Below are positions 45,640 through 53,860 of a stretch of DNA of 64,000 nt, piece by piece. Each line of letters opens with the position of its first letter. Positions within the stretch are counted from its first letter, which is position 1. The position numbers and the translations under genes are program-made. A model generated the notes under the pieces. It was not told the DNA's origin and ran no database searches. It saw nothing but the letters and a program-made list of their open reading frames with translations. This DNA is from VMCP01 sp964592635 (GTDB taxonomy: Bacteria; Bacteroidota; Bacteroidia; NS11-12g; UBA955): the NCBI GenBank assembly GCA_964592635.1, contig CAZQFZ010000001.1, positions 11,719-75,718 on the forward strand. Direction: 5' to 3'.

Positions 45640-45846
45640 ATTATTGGATTTTGCATTAAATAGTTTCAATGGAATTATTGAAGATCTTAGTAAATAGATT
45701 CGATGGAATTATTGGATTTCGCATTGAATAGATTCGATGGAATTATTGGATTTCGCATTGAATAGATTCGATGGAATTATTGGATTTCGCATTGAATAGT
45801 TTCAATGGAATTATTGGATTTCGCATTGAATAGTTTCAATGGAATA
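45640..45846. repeat. 34-bp tandem repeat, about six copies
   Basis: The mark ATGGAATTATTGG recurs at 45669, 45703, 45737, 45771, 45805 and, shortened, 45839, always 34 bp apart. Units contain TTTCGCATTGAATAG and come in two versions, GATTCGATGG in the middle and TTTCAATGG at both ends. Partial sequence before the first mark (from about 45640) belongs to the array. Confidence 0.94.
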
Positions 45847-45929
45847 GCAGTGCCAGGTATTTGAGGTTGATGGTTTTTCTGTTGGATTTCATTCAAATTT
45901 GAATGCAATTTGATTTGTTCTTTTGACTA

Positions 45930-45959
45930 TTTGAAAAGGTTGAAATTATTGTACCTTTG
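45930..45959 (+). promoter_or_regulatory. yidC promoter
   Basis: A complete Bacteroidota promoter: TTTG at 45930-45933, an 18-nt spacer and TACCTTTG at 45952-45959. The -7 box ends 10 nt before the ATG at 45970. Confidence 0.7.
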
Positions 45960-45969
45960 CAAGCAAATC

Positions 45970-47835
45970 ATGGATCGTAATACAATAATTGGATTTTCAT
46001 TAATCTTTTTAATTCTTGCCGGATATTATTGGTACACGGCACCCACACCTGAGCAAGCGGCTCAATTGCAACGCACACAGGATTCCTTGGCAAAAATTGA
46101 ACAAATCAAAGCCGAAAAGGCAATCAAAAACCAAGCAAATGCAAAAAGTGCAACGGATTCTTTGAACAATTCGTTGGATTCGAACTCCGAAGTAAGAAGT
46201 TCGAATCTAACTGCATTTCAACAACCTGAGTTAAATGCAGATCTTTCAGCAAATCAAATAATGAAGCCCCTGTTGATTGAAAATGAACAACTTCGAATTT
46301 CAATCCTTCCCAAAGGAGGAAGCATATCTCAGGTTCAATTAAAAGAGTTTCGTCGTTCTGATTCTTCCGATCTAATACTTTTAGACGGAAATAAGAATGC
46401 AATGAACTGGCAATGGAACGATGAAAAAGGAAATCCATTGAGCAGTGATCAGTTTTTCTGGGATGTTAAAGAAAAGACCAACACTTCGATAACGCTTCGC
46501 TTGAAGGTCAATGACTCCTCGTATATTCAGCAATCTTATGCATTGCATCCCAAAAAACCATACCAAGTAGATTATAAGATGGAAATTGTAGGGATGGACA
46601 AGTACATCCGCCGAGGGAATTCGGATTTCAAGTTTAACTGGAATACTACATTACAAAAACAAGAGCGCGATATGAAATGGGAAACCCAAAACGCCGCTAT
46701 TGTGTATAAACTTCCTGATGAAACCCCAACTACATTAACTTCTACCGAAGAAGCAACTGAAACATTGAAGAATAAAGTGCAATGGGTGGCTTTCAAGCAA
46801 CAATATTTTTCGAGTATCATTTCAAGTCCCAGCGATATTCTAACCGATGCTAAATTGAGTATGGGTTTGAACAAGCCCTCTGATTCGATTGATGTTAAAC
46901 CAGTTGGTTTGCAATTGTTTTCAGCTTATAACGGTGAACAACAAAGAAAACTTGACTTTGAATTTTACTTTGGACCCAACCAATATAACACCCTCGAGAA
47001 TGTGGATTTTGGTATCAAAGAAGCAGCAGTTGAGCGAATTATCCCTATGGGTTGGGGGATTTTTGGATGGGTGAATCGTGGCTTGGTTTTGCCAATCTTT
47101 ACATTTTTACAAGGATTGATTGGAAATACAGGAATCATGATTATGCTACTTACCATCATCATTAAAACCATGTTGTTGCCTTTGGTTTATAAATCATACA
47201 TTTCAACCGCTAAAATGAGAATTTTAAAGCCCGAAATGGATGCAATTAAAGAAAAGCATAACAATGATTTACAAAAGGTTCAAGCTGATAATATGGCTTT
47301 GTACAAAAAAGCAGGAGTGAGTCCCTTGAGTGGTTGTGTACCTATGTTGTTGCAGCTGCCAATTCTTTTTGCCATGTTCCAGTTTTTCCCTCACGCTTTT
47401 GAATTGAGACAGAAAACATTCTTGTGGTCGAATGATTTATCACAATGGGACGGTCCGTATTTAGGTTTTAACATTCCATTTTACGGAGATCACGTGAGTT
47501 TCTTTACATTATTGATGACTGCTTCTACGTTGATTTATACCCATTTGAATAACCAAATTTCGGGTGTAACGGGACAAATGAAGTGGATGGGTTATTTCAT
47601 GCCTATCATTTTCTTGGGTGTTTTGAATGATTATGCATCAGGTTTAACTTGGTATTATTTTGTAAGTAACATGATTACATTCGGTCAGCAATGGGCTATT
47701 CGTAAAATGGTGGATGATGACAAATTACACAAACAAATTGCGGAAGCACGCAAGAAACCGGTAAAGAAATCAGCATTTCAACAAAAGATGGAAGAAGCCA
47801 TGAAAGTGAGTCAAGCGAGAGCTAAAAAGAAGTAA
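45970..47835 (+). CDS. yidC: Membrane protein insertase YidC
   Basis: Inner-membrane insertase and chaperone working with or without SecYEG. The 621 residues show the YidC form: N-terminal helix MDRNTIIGFSLIFLILAGYY, a long periplasmic beta-sandwich domain (about 90-345), then the conserved helices including KMRILKPEMDAIKEKH, YKKAGVSPLSGCVPMLLQLPI and the end GQQWAIRK, with a Lys-rich tail. The start is the ATG at 45970, after the promoter; an in-frame ATG at 45910 lies upstream of the promoter and would add 20 unrelated residues. A terminator follows that overlaps dprA. Confidence 0.97.
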   Translation: MDRNTIIGFSLIFLILAGYYWYTAPTPEQAAQLQRTQDSLAKIEQIKAEKAIKNQANAKSATDSLNNSLDSNSEVRSSNLTAFQQPELNADLSANQIMKPLLIENEQLRISILPKGGSISQVQLKEFRRSDSSDLILLDGNKNAMNWQWNDEKGNPLSSDQFFWDVKEKTNTSITLRLKVNDSSYIQQSYALHPKKPYQVDYKMEIVGMDKYIRRGNSDFKFNWNTTLQKQERDMKWETQNAAIVYKLPDETPTTLTSTEEATETLKNKVQWVAFKQQYFSSIISSPSDILTDAKLSMGLNKPSDSIDVKPVGLQLFSAYNGEQQRKLDFEFYFGPNQYNTLENVDFGIKEAAVERIIPMGWGIFGWVNRGLVLPIFTFLQGLIGNTGIMIMLLTIIIKTMLLPLVYKSYISTAKMRILKPEMDAIKEKHNNDLQKVQADNMALYKKAGVSPLSGCVPMLLQLPILFAMFQFFPHAFELRQKTFLWSNDLSQWDGPYLGFNIPFYGDHVSFFTLLMTASTLIYTHLNNQISGVTGQMKWMGYFMPIIFLGVLNDYASGLTWYYFVSNMITFGQQWAIRKMVDDDKLHKQIAEARKKPVKKSAFQQKMEEAMKVSQARAKKK

Positions 47836-47856
47836 CAATACGTTATATTCCAAATA

Positions 47857-49050
47857 TTATGCCCGGGAAAAGTATTTTCCGGGCATTGTTTTTATAAGTC
47901 CTTTCAGTTCAAGTTCTAATAATGAAAGGGTGAGCTGATGCAAAGGAATTTGACTTAGTATGAGTAGTTCATCGATGTGTTTAGCTTGATTTGCTAATAA
48001 ATTCAAAATTTCTGCTTCTATGGGATTGATGTTTTCAAAAAGTGATTTTTGATTCGTTTTTAAATTTTGGGCATTGGTAAAATTTGAATTTTCACTAAAA
48101 TTTGGACAATCCGGATCCGCCGAATCCGAGGTAATTTCCATGTCATTGGAATTAAAAGATTGCCATTTCATCCAATGTATAATATCATCGGCAGACTCAA
48201 TCAAGTGGGCAACATTTCGTTTAATTAGAGCATTAGTACCTGTATTATAGCCAAAAAATGGACTACCAGGTACGGCAAAAACTTCACGATCATAGCTTCG
48301 GGCGATTTGAGCGGTTGACATGCTTCCGCCGGTATTTTTACTTTCGATAACGAGAACTGCATCACTTAAGCCAGCGATGATACGATTTCTTCGGGGGAAT
48401 AGGTCAGGGTGTAATTTAGTTTTATGCTGCATCTCTGTTAATAGGCCAGATTGTTGCAATATCATTTCATGGGCTGTATTTCGATGATTGGAAGGGTAAA
48501 TAGTGTCTAGTCCATGCGCTAATACTCCCAAAGTGGAAAGTTGATTTTTCAAAGCACTTCTGTGTGCTGAAATGTCGATTCCATAAGCCAATCCACTAAT
48601 TATTTGTACGTTTAAAGATGCAAGTTCTTGAGTAATTTGGTGGGTGAGCTCTAAACTTTCGGGTTTGGGTTTTCTGGTGCCAATAATGGCCAAAGTGCGA
48701 GGTGGGTTCAAATCCGCAGAACCTTTAAAATAGAGGATTAATGGAGCATCGATCAGCTGCTTTAATCGCAGCGGGTATTCGTTTTGATAAAAACTGAGTA
48801 TTTTAATTTGGTAACGCTCACAAAAGTTCCATTCAGAATGGGCATTTTCAATTAACTTTTTTTTGTTATCATTTAAGTAATTGAAATGCTTTTCGTTCCC
48901 AACGCGGCTTTCGAGAAATGCTGATTTATTGGCATGAATGGTTTGGTAAGCAGATCCGAAATGCCGAATTAGCGTTTTGGCAGAAACGGGTCCAATTCCT
49001 GGGATTCTGTTGAGTACAATGAGCGATATTAGTTCTTCCTTGGGTGACAT
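47857..49050 (-). CDS. dprA: DNA processing protein DprA
   Basis: A 397-residue DprA/Smf protein, which binds incoming single-stranded DNA during transformation and loads RecA. It has an N-terminal HhH/SAM-like part (LNRIPGIGPVSAKTLIRHFG), the Rossmann domain (LAIIGTRKPKPESLELT, IISGLAYGIDISAHRSAL, GLDTIYPSNHR, PRRNRIIAGLSDAVLVIE, AVPGSPFFGYNTGTNALI) and a C-terminal winged-helix DML1-like segment (about 335-397). It lies 13 nt after lepA but has its own TAACTTTG box 5 nt before its ATG. Its last codons lie inside the yidC terminator hairpin. Confidence 0.96.
   Translation of the reverse strand: MSPKEELISLIVLNRIPGIGPVSAKTLIRHFGSAYQTIHANKSAFLESRVGNEKHFNYLNDNKKKLIENAHSEWNFCERYQIKILSFYQNEYPLRLKQLIDAPLILYFKGSADLNPPRTLAIIGTRKPKPESLELTHQITQELASLNVQIISGLAYGIDISAHRSALKNQLSTLGVLAHGLDTIYPSNHRNTAHEMILQQSGLLTEMQHKTKLHPDLFPRRNRIIAGLSDAVLVIESKNTGGSMSTAQIARSYDREVFAVPGSPFFGYNTGTNALIKRNVAHLIESADDIIHWMKWQSFNSNDMEITSDSADPDCPNFSENSNFTNAQNLKTNQKSLFENINPIEAEILNLLANQAKHIDELLILSQIPLHQLTLSLLELELKGLIKTMPGKYFSRA
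47859..47886. terminator. Hairpin terminator shared by yidC and dprA
   Basis: ATGCCCGG...GAAAA pairs with TTTTCCGGGCAT around a 3-4 nt loop, with one G bulged on the left arm, followed by TGTTTTTAT on the plus strand. Codons for the last six dprA residues and part of its stop lie within it. Confidence 0.85.
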
Positions 49051-49055
49051 TCACC

Positions 49056-49063
49056 CAAAGTTA
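49056..49063 (-). promoter_or_regulatory. TAnnTTTG element of dprA
   Basis: TAACTTTG on the minus strand ends 5 nt before the dprA ATG and directly abuts the lepA stop codon. Confidence 0.5.
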
Positions 49064-50854
49064 CTAATCATTTAGTTTCAAAACAGCCATGAAGGCACTT
49101 TGAGGAATATCAACATTTCCAACGCTGCGCATACGCTTTTTACCTTCTTTTTGCTTTTCAAGAAGTTTTCTCTTACGAGAGATGTCACCACCGTAACACT
49201 TGGCAGTCACGTCTTTACGTAAAGCAGAGATGGTTTCCCGCGCAATAATTTTGGCACCGATACCTGCTTGAATTGCAATTTCAAATTGTTGTTTTGGAAT
49301 CAAATCTTTGAGTTTTTTGCAAATCTTTTTCCCTAAATCGTATGCATTGTCACGATGAATAATGGCACTTAATGCATCTACTTGCTTTGCATTTAGCAAA
49401 ATATCCATTTTCACCAAATGACTTTCTTTATAACCAATGGGGTGATAGTCAAAGCTTGCATAACCTCTTGAGATGGTTTTCAATCGATCGTAAAAGTCAA
49501 AAACGATTTCTGCTAGAGGCATATCGAACGTTAATTCAACACGATCTGCGGTGATATACACTTGGTTTTTTAGAATTCCTCGTTTATCGAGACATAGACC
49601 CATAACAGGACCTACCCAGTCGGATTTGGTGATGATGGTTGCGTGAATATAAGGTTCTTCTACGTAGTCAATTTTATCGGGCGGGGGAAGATCACTTGGA
49701 TTATTAACAGCAATGGTTTCGCCTTTCGTGGTGTAGGCAATATAACTCACGTTAGGTACGGTGGTAATCACGGTCATGTTGAATTCGCGTTCCAAACGTT
49801 CTTGGATAATTTCCAAGTGTAGCATCCCCAAAAAGCCGCAGCGGAACCCAAATCCTAGAGCTGCAGAGCTTTCTGGTTCGAAAACGATGGATGCATCGTT
49901 CAATTGCAGTTTGCCCATTGCGTCGCGCAGTTCTTCAAAATCTTCGGTTTCTACAGGGTAAATACCCGCAAAAACCATGGGTTTTACATCTTCAAAACCT
50001 TTTATTTCGGAATCTGCAGGATGAAGGAAATCAGTAATAGTATCACCGACTTTCACTTCTTTCGCGTCTTTAATTCCAGAAATAATATATCCTACATCAC
50101 CAGCTTTGATCACTTCTTTTGGGGTTAATTCCAATTTCAGAACGCCCACTTCATCGGCGTGATAATCCATGCCGGTATTCATGAATTTAACGTGTTGTCC
50201 TTTGCGGATTTCTCCATCCAAAACACGGTAATATGCAATGATTCCGCGGAATGGATTGAATACAGAATCGAAAATCAACGCTTTCAATGAACCGGATGGA
50301 TTTCCCTTTGGCGCTGGAATTCGTTCAATAATGGCTCTTAAAATATCAAATACCCCCAAACCGGTTTTTCCACTCGCAGGGATAATGGCATCTCGGTCGC
50401 ATCCCAACAAATCCACAATTTCATCTTTCACTTCTTCCGGCATAGCGCCTGGAAGATCGATTTTGTTGAGCACAGGAATGATGTGTAGATTGTGTTCCAG
50501 CGCCATGAATAAGTTAGAAATTGTTTGAGCTTCAATTCCTTGTGCAGCATCCACAATCAATAATGCTCCTTCGCATGCAGCAATTGAACGGCTCACCTCG
50601 TAACTAAAATCAACGTGTCCGGGAGTGTCGATCAGATTTAGTATGTATTTTTTACCATCCAATTCGTAATTCATTTGAATGGCGTGACTTTTAATGGTGA
50701 TACCGCGCTCACGCTCCAAGTCCATATCGTCGAGCAATTGTGCTTGCATTTGGCGCTTATCGATGGTTTTGGTGTATTCCAAAAGACGATCAGCCAAAGT
50801 ACTCTTACCGTGGTCAATATGTGCGATGATGCAAAAGTTGCGGATTTGTTCCAT
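49064..50854 (-). CDS. lepA: Elongation factor 4 (LepA)
   Basis: Ribosome-bound GTPase, EF4, that back-translocates or aids ribosome assembly and recovery. The ATG at 50854 gives 596 residues starting MEQIRNFCIIAHIDHGKST (G1 P-loop, residues 11-19). Further motifs: DLERERGITIK (G2), NLIDTPGHVDF (G3), NKIDLPGA (G4), GFRCGFLGMLH in domain III and the LepA-specific C-terminal domain (ETISALRKDVTAKCYGGD, KQKEGKKRMRSVG). An ATG four codons earlier (50866) lies inside the promoter element and is rejected. Confidence 0.97.
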   Translation of the reverse strand: MEQIRNFCIIAHIDHGKSTLADRLLEYTKTIDKRQMQAQLLDDMDLERERGITIKSHAIQMNYELDGKKYILNLIDTPGHVDFSYEVSRSIAACEGALLIVDAAQGIEAQTISNLFMALEHNLHIIPVLNKIDLPGAMPEEVKDEIVDLLGCDRDAIIPASGKTGLGVFDILRAIIERIPAPKGNPSGSLKALIFDSVFNPFRGIIAYYRVLDGEIRKGQHVKFMNTGMDYHADEVGVLKLELTPKEVIKAGDVGYIISGIKDAKEVKVGDTITDFLHPADSEIKGFEDVKPMVFAGIYPVETEDFEELRDAMGKLQLNDASIVFEPESSAALGFGFRCGFLGMLHLEIIQERLEREFNMTVITTVPNVSYIAYTTKGETIAVNNPSDLPPPDKIDYVEEPYIHATIITKSDWVGPVMGLCLDKRGILKNQVYITADRVELTFDMPLAEIVFDFYDRLKTISRGYASFDYHPIGYKESHLVKMDILLNAKQVDALSAIIHRDNAYDLGKKICKKLKDLIPKQQFEIAIQAGIGAKIIARETISALRKDVTAKCYGGDISRKRKLLEKQKEGKKRMRSVGNVDIPQSAFMAVLKLND

Positions 50855-50863
50855 AATAATCCG

Positions 50864-50871
50864 CAAATATA
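50864..50871 (-). promoter_or_regulatory. TAnnTTTG element of lepA
   Basis: TATATTTG on the minus strand ends 9 nt before the lepA ATG at 50854. Confidence 0.55.
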
Positions 50872-50911
50872 GTGAATTTACAAGCGGTAAACGGGGGAAA
50901 TCGTCAAATTA

Positions 50912-51901
50912 CTAACATGATTCGATTTCAATTGCCCAAACTACAACAAACGGATCGTAACATCGCGCAAACACCGAAAAATGACGGTGTTTATCTCCCC
51001 ATAACTCACCAGACATGCGAATAGTTTCACGCGTATTTTGGGTGTTTTGGGGGATGGTTGATTCATCGAAAATTGAAAATTCAGAATTCCCAACGTTTAC
51101 CATGAAATAATTAGAATCTGTGTGAATTTCATTTTGTTTTTCTAATCCACTAATTCCCGAAAATCCAGTAAACCGATGAACCAACATCTGCTCGCGAAAA
51201 TCAATTGCTTTCCTTCCATAAGCCTTATACATCGCCTCTTTTGCCGACCAAATCAATAGCGTTTCGATAGGTGTTTTGCAGAATTCTAACTCTTCCGGGC
51301 GACAGAATTTGGATTTGATTTTTTCTATTTGTGGACGAACGCTTTCAATATCAACCCCAATCGCTTTGTTGACATTCGCTCCCCACAAAACCCAACAGTT
51401 CTTCGACTCTGTATTCACTGAGTTTGGTGATTTTTCTCCTAAAGTGGAATCGGAAGTATTGATTGAACCATCAATATTCATATCAGATTCAGCGTTGTTT
51501 TTGTAATCGGTTGACGTATTTCCCAAAGAAAATGAGGGTGGTAAGTGACTGTTATTTCTGGTGCTGTTATTGGATTCAGTGGAGGTCGATGATTGAATTG
51601 AAATGGGCGGTTTTACCAGAGTATGACTGTAATTGATATACGGCAGTTGGGTGTTTAGTGTATGAATATGACTGCCTGTTTTGGTTGAAAGTTCGGGTTT
51701 CCCAAATTCGTTTTTTTCAATGTATGTCTCTGGATGAAGTTCGTTGTGTATCCATTCCGTTGCGGCTTTTTCTAAAATTCGGCCTGTGATTTTTAAAGGA
51801 TTTTCAATCAAGGTTTTACTTTCCAACCATGAAGAGTTAGTTTTGTAAAGCCAAAGTTGGCTGCCGCTGTCCTCGCATAACCACGAATCAATCAAAATCA
51901 T
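50912..51901 (-). CDS. 4'-phosphopantetheinyl transferase (Sfp/AcpT type) with low-complexity insert
   Basis: Transfers phosphopantetheine from CoA to carrier proteins such as ACP or NRPS/PKS domains. Motifs are in order: NEFGKPEL (64-71), INYSHT (89-94), AIGVDIESVRP (180-190, metal ligand D184) and WSAKEAMYKAYG (218-229, E222, K221). Between INYSHT and the GVDIE strand, where relatives have roughly ten residues, lies a Ser/Asn/Thr-rich stretch of about 75 (95-168). A second loop of about 35 polar residues precedes the C-terminal strand. The 329-residue total is well above the usual 200-230. The start ATG shares two bases with the ATG of the divergent WD40 gene. Confidence 0.85.
   Translation of the reverse strand: MILIDSWLCEDSGSQLWLYKTNSSWLESKTLIENPLKITGRILEKAATEWIHNELHPETYIEKNEFGKPELSTKTGSHIHTLNTQLPYINYSHTLVKPPISIQSSTSTESNNSTRNNSHLPPSFSLGNTSTDYKNNAESDMNIDGSINTSDSTLGEKSPNSVNTESKNCWVLWGANVNKAIGVDIESVRPQIEKIKSKFCRPEELEFCKTPIETLLIWSAKEAMYKAYGRKAIDFREQMLVHRFTGFSGISGLEKQNEIHTDSNYFMVNVGNSEFSIFDESTIPQNTQNTRETIRMSGELWGDKHRHFSVFARCYDPFVVVWAIEIESC
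51838..51845 (+). promoter_or_regulatory. Possible TAnnTTTG element of the WD40 gene
   Basis: TAGTTTTG, 54 nt before the WD40 ATG and inside the coding region of the divergent phosphopantetheinyl transferase. No -33 match. Confidence 0.3.
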
Positions 51902-52853
51902 GAGTCCAAAGTTAAATCTTTTAATTGAAAATCATTTTTTAGGACACAAGCAGGCGATTTATTCACTTCAAAGCGATGGGTTTGGGGGATGGTTTTCTGC
52001 TGGATCGGAAGGCTGGATTGTGCATTGGAAGGGCCAATCCGAAAACAACGGTTTGTTGATTGCACAAACCGGAGAACCGATTTATGCTTTGTATGTTTTT
52101 GGCAATGAGTTGCAGTTTATCGCGGCTGGTGGACAATCCGGAACCATCTACTTGTTTCGTTCTTTCATAGATGAACATCAAAATACCAAAGTTGAGCGAA
52201 TTGGAGAATATTCAATTCATAATAAGGGGGTATTTGACTTCCAGTATTTGGGCAATCATTGGGTTTGTTCGTGTTCTGCAGATGGGAGAATTGCTATTTG
52301 GAATTTGGATAATCCGCAAGAAACGGTAAGGTACTCAGAAAATGTGGGTGGAAGTATCCGTTGTATTGAATTTAACCCTGAAATGTATAATTCGCAAAAT
52401 TCTAGGATCATACGTGCAGGGGGGTACGGTGGAAAGATTTTTGAATGGAAGTGGTTGGAACTAGAAAAGTTATCTTTTAGGTTAGAATGGGTTCAAGAAT
52501 ACTCAGTGGGAAGCAATACGATTTTTCAAGTGGAACGCTTGCCCAATGGGTATGCCGTTGCGGGGCGGGATGCCAAAATTTGGATGTTGAACCAAACTTG
52601 GGAGAAGGAAATGCAAATAGATGCCCATTGGTATAGCATTCACGCTTTGGCATGCTCGCCGGATTTAAAATACTTGGCATCCGGAAGTATGGATAAGAGC
52701 ATTCGATTGTGGGATGTGAGTTCGGGTGAAATTCAATTGCATCAAGATCTAGCACATCGAAGTTCCGTGAATAAAATACTTTGGCTTTCCTCGAATCGAT
52801 TCATTACTTGTAGCGATGATGCCCAAATAATTTCTTGGAAAATTGAGTCTTAA
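51900..52853 (+). CDS. WD40 repeat protein
   Basis: A 317-residue cytoplasmic beta-propeller with about seven WD-type repeats, for example HKQAIYSLQSDGFGGWFSAG (about 17-36), WVCSCSADGRIAIWNLD, YLASGSMDKSIRLWDVSSG and FITCSDDAQIISWKI at the end. There is no signal peptide, catalytic domain or membrane segment, so it probably acts as a scaffold. It is a stand-alone protein in a compact run of genes (transferase, WD40, barrel, dcd). The start overlaps the start of the divergent transferase by two bases. Confidence 0.9.
   Translation: MSPKLNLLIENHFLGHKQAIYSLQSDGFGGWFSAGSEGWIVHWKGQSENNGLLIAQTGEPIYALYVFGNELQFIAAGGQSGTIYLFRSFIDEHQNTKVERIGEYSIHNKGVFDFQYLGNHWVCSCSADGRIAIWNLDNPQETVRYSENVGGSIRCIEFNPEMYNSQNSRIIRAGGYGGKIFEWKWLELEKLSFRLEWVQEYSVGSNTIFQVERLPNGYAVAGRDAKIWMLNQTWEKEMQIDAHWYSIHALACSPDLKYLASGSMDKSIRLWDVSSGEIQLHQDLAHRSSVNKILWLSSNRFITCSDDAQIISWKIES
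51907..51914 (-). promoter_or_regulatory. TAnnTTTG element of the phosphopantetheinyl transferase gene
   Basis: TAACTTTG on the minus strand, 5 nt before the ATG at 51901. It lies within codons 3-5 of the WD40 gene. Confidence 0.5.
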
Positions 52854-52861
52854 TTTCCTTG

Positions 52862-52869
52862 TATCTTTG
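52862..52869 (+). promoter_or_regulatory. TAnnTTTG element of the 52875 barrel gene
   Basis: TATCTTTG ends 5 nt before the ATG. A TTG at 52843-52845 lies 16 nt upstream and can serve as -33. Confidence 0.6.
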
Positions 52870-52874
52870 CGGTA

Positions 52875-53849
52875 ATGAAACTGCTTAAGGGGTTTTTACT
52901 CATTGTGATTTCGTCCATGTTTTTGGACAATGCCACTGCCGTAAATGAAATTCCAATTCAAATCGAAACAGACACTACATCCCCCGAGAAGAAAAAAAAC
53001 CATACCATTCAGTTGCACGAAGAAGTGAAGCTCATTGGAGGTCGTTATATATTCATGCAGTCGGGCTATCCAGTTGAAAAGCGGACGCTACAATATCAAA
53101 ATTTCAATGGGGCATTGAACGATGTGCAATATGGAATTACCGATAATATTTCTGTGGCCGCAGGAGTGGTATTGCCGTTTTATGCCTATTTATCGCCCCA
53201 ATTTTCTTTGGAAGTGGCACCCAAGCAACGCCTAGTTGTAGGTGATGTTATGGCAACCAGTATGTTTTTGAATGAAGGTAATTCGCTTATTACCAATATG
53301 ATTTTCGGAGGATATACGTATGGTGGGATACATGACCACGTCACAGCTGCTTTGGGAATATGGTCTGCTAACTTTCTACCATCAACATCTATGGTTTTTC
53401 AAATGGGCGGCTGCAAAAAACTCAGTCCATCCATTTATATATTGGGTGAATTTTGGTATTCACCCGGTTACCAAACCATGCGGAACGTGAGCCAATGGAA
53501 ATTGGATGCTCAAAATAAACCCATTTTAGAAGACCCAAGCAATCCGTTGGGATCACCGTATTTGTTGAATTTTACAGATATTACAGTTGGGCGACATTCT
53601 GTTTATGCTAATATTCAATTTCGTTTGATCAGCAACAAAAATCCGAATAAAAGTTGGTCGTTGGGTGTGATGTATTTTGCCAATGGGGGAGGGAAGTACA
53701 CCGAGCAAGGAAGGTTCGGCGAGATAAGAAAACTGAGCAACCAATTCAATTTGCCGCTACCCAGCATTAGCTTTATTCAGCGTATAGGTGATTTCAGGCC
53801 AGTTAACGATTTGAAAAAAGTGGATCGTATTCTGCAAGGAGATTTTTAA
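52875..53849 (+). CDS. Predicted outer membrane beta-barrel protein, unknown function
   Basis: A 324-residue exported protein with a signal peptide of about 22 residues (FLLIVISSMFLDNATA). The mature part begins with a charged segment (ETDTTSPEKKKN) and then alternates polar and hydrophobic or aromatic residues in short strands (GGRYIFMQSGYPV, VQYGITDNISVAAGVVLP, HSVYANIQFRLISN, SWSLGVMYFANGGG), the pattern of a beta-barrel. I do not recognise the family. It lies 21 nt after the WD40 gene and 11 nt before dcd, but both it and dcd have their own promoter boxes. Confidence 0.7.
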   Translation: MKLLKGFLLIVISSMFLDNATAVNEIPIQIETDTTSPEKKKNHTIQLHEEVKLIGGRYIFMQSGYPVEKRTLQYQNFNGALNDVQYGITDNISVAAGVVLPFYAYLSPQFSLEVAPKQRLVVGDVMATSMFLNEGNSLITNMIFGGYTYGGIHDHVTAALGIWSANFLPSTSMVFQMGGCKKLSPSIYILGEFWYSPGYQTMRNVSQWKLDAQNKPILEDPSNPLGSPYLLNFTDITVGRHSVYANIQFRLISNKNPNKSWSLGVMYFANGGGKYTEQGRFGEIRKLSNQFNLPLPSISFIQRIGDFRPVNDLKKVDRILQGDF

Positions 53850-53857
53850 TATATTTG
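53850..53857 (+). promoter_or_regulatory. TAnnTTTG element of dcd
   Basis: TATATTTG begins at the last base of the preceding gene's stop region and ends 3 nt before the dcd ATG. It contains the alternative TTG start at 53855, which is therefore rejected. Confidence 0.6.
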
Positions 53858-53860
53858 CGA

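Larger units (their letters stand above)
45391..45969. other. Intergenic region atpD-yidC
   Basis: A 579-nt gap between divergent genes. It contains the atpD promoter element, about 220 nt of unremarkable A/T-rich DNA, the 34-bp tandem repeats at 45640-45846 and the yidC promoter. No coding frame is convincing. Confidence 0.6.

Noticed and set aside
45640..45846. CRISPR array from the regular 34-bp repeats
   Set aside because: Repeats are contiguous with no unique spacers between them, and no cas gene is nearby.
45910..45969. Upstream ATG for yidC
   Set aside because: It lies before the promoter and adds 20 residues not found before the conserved N-terminal helix.
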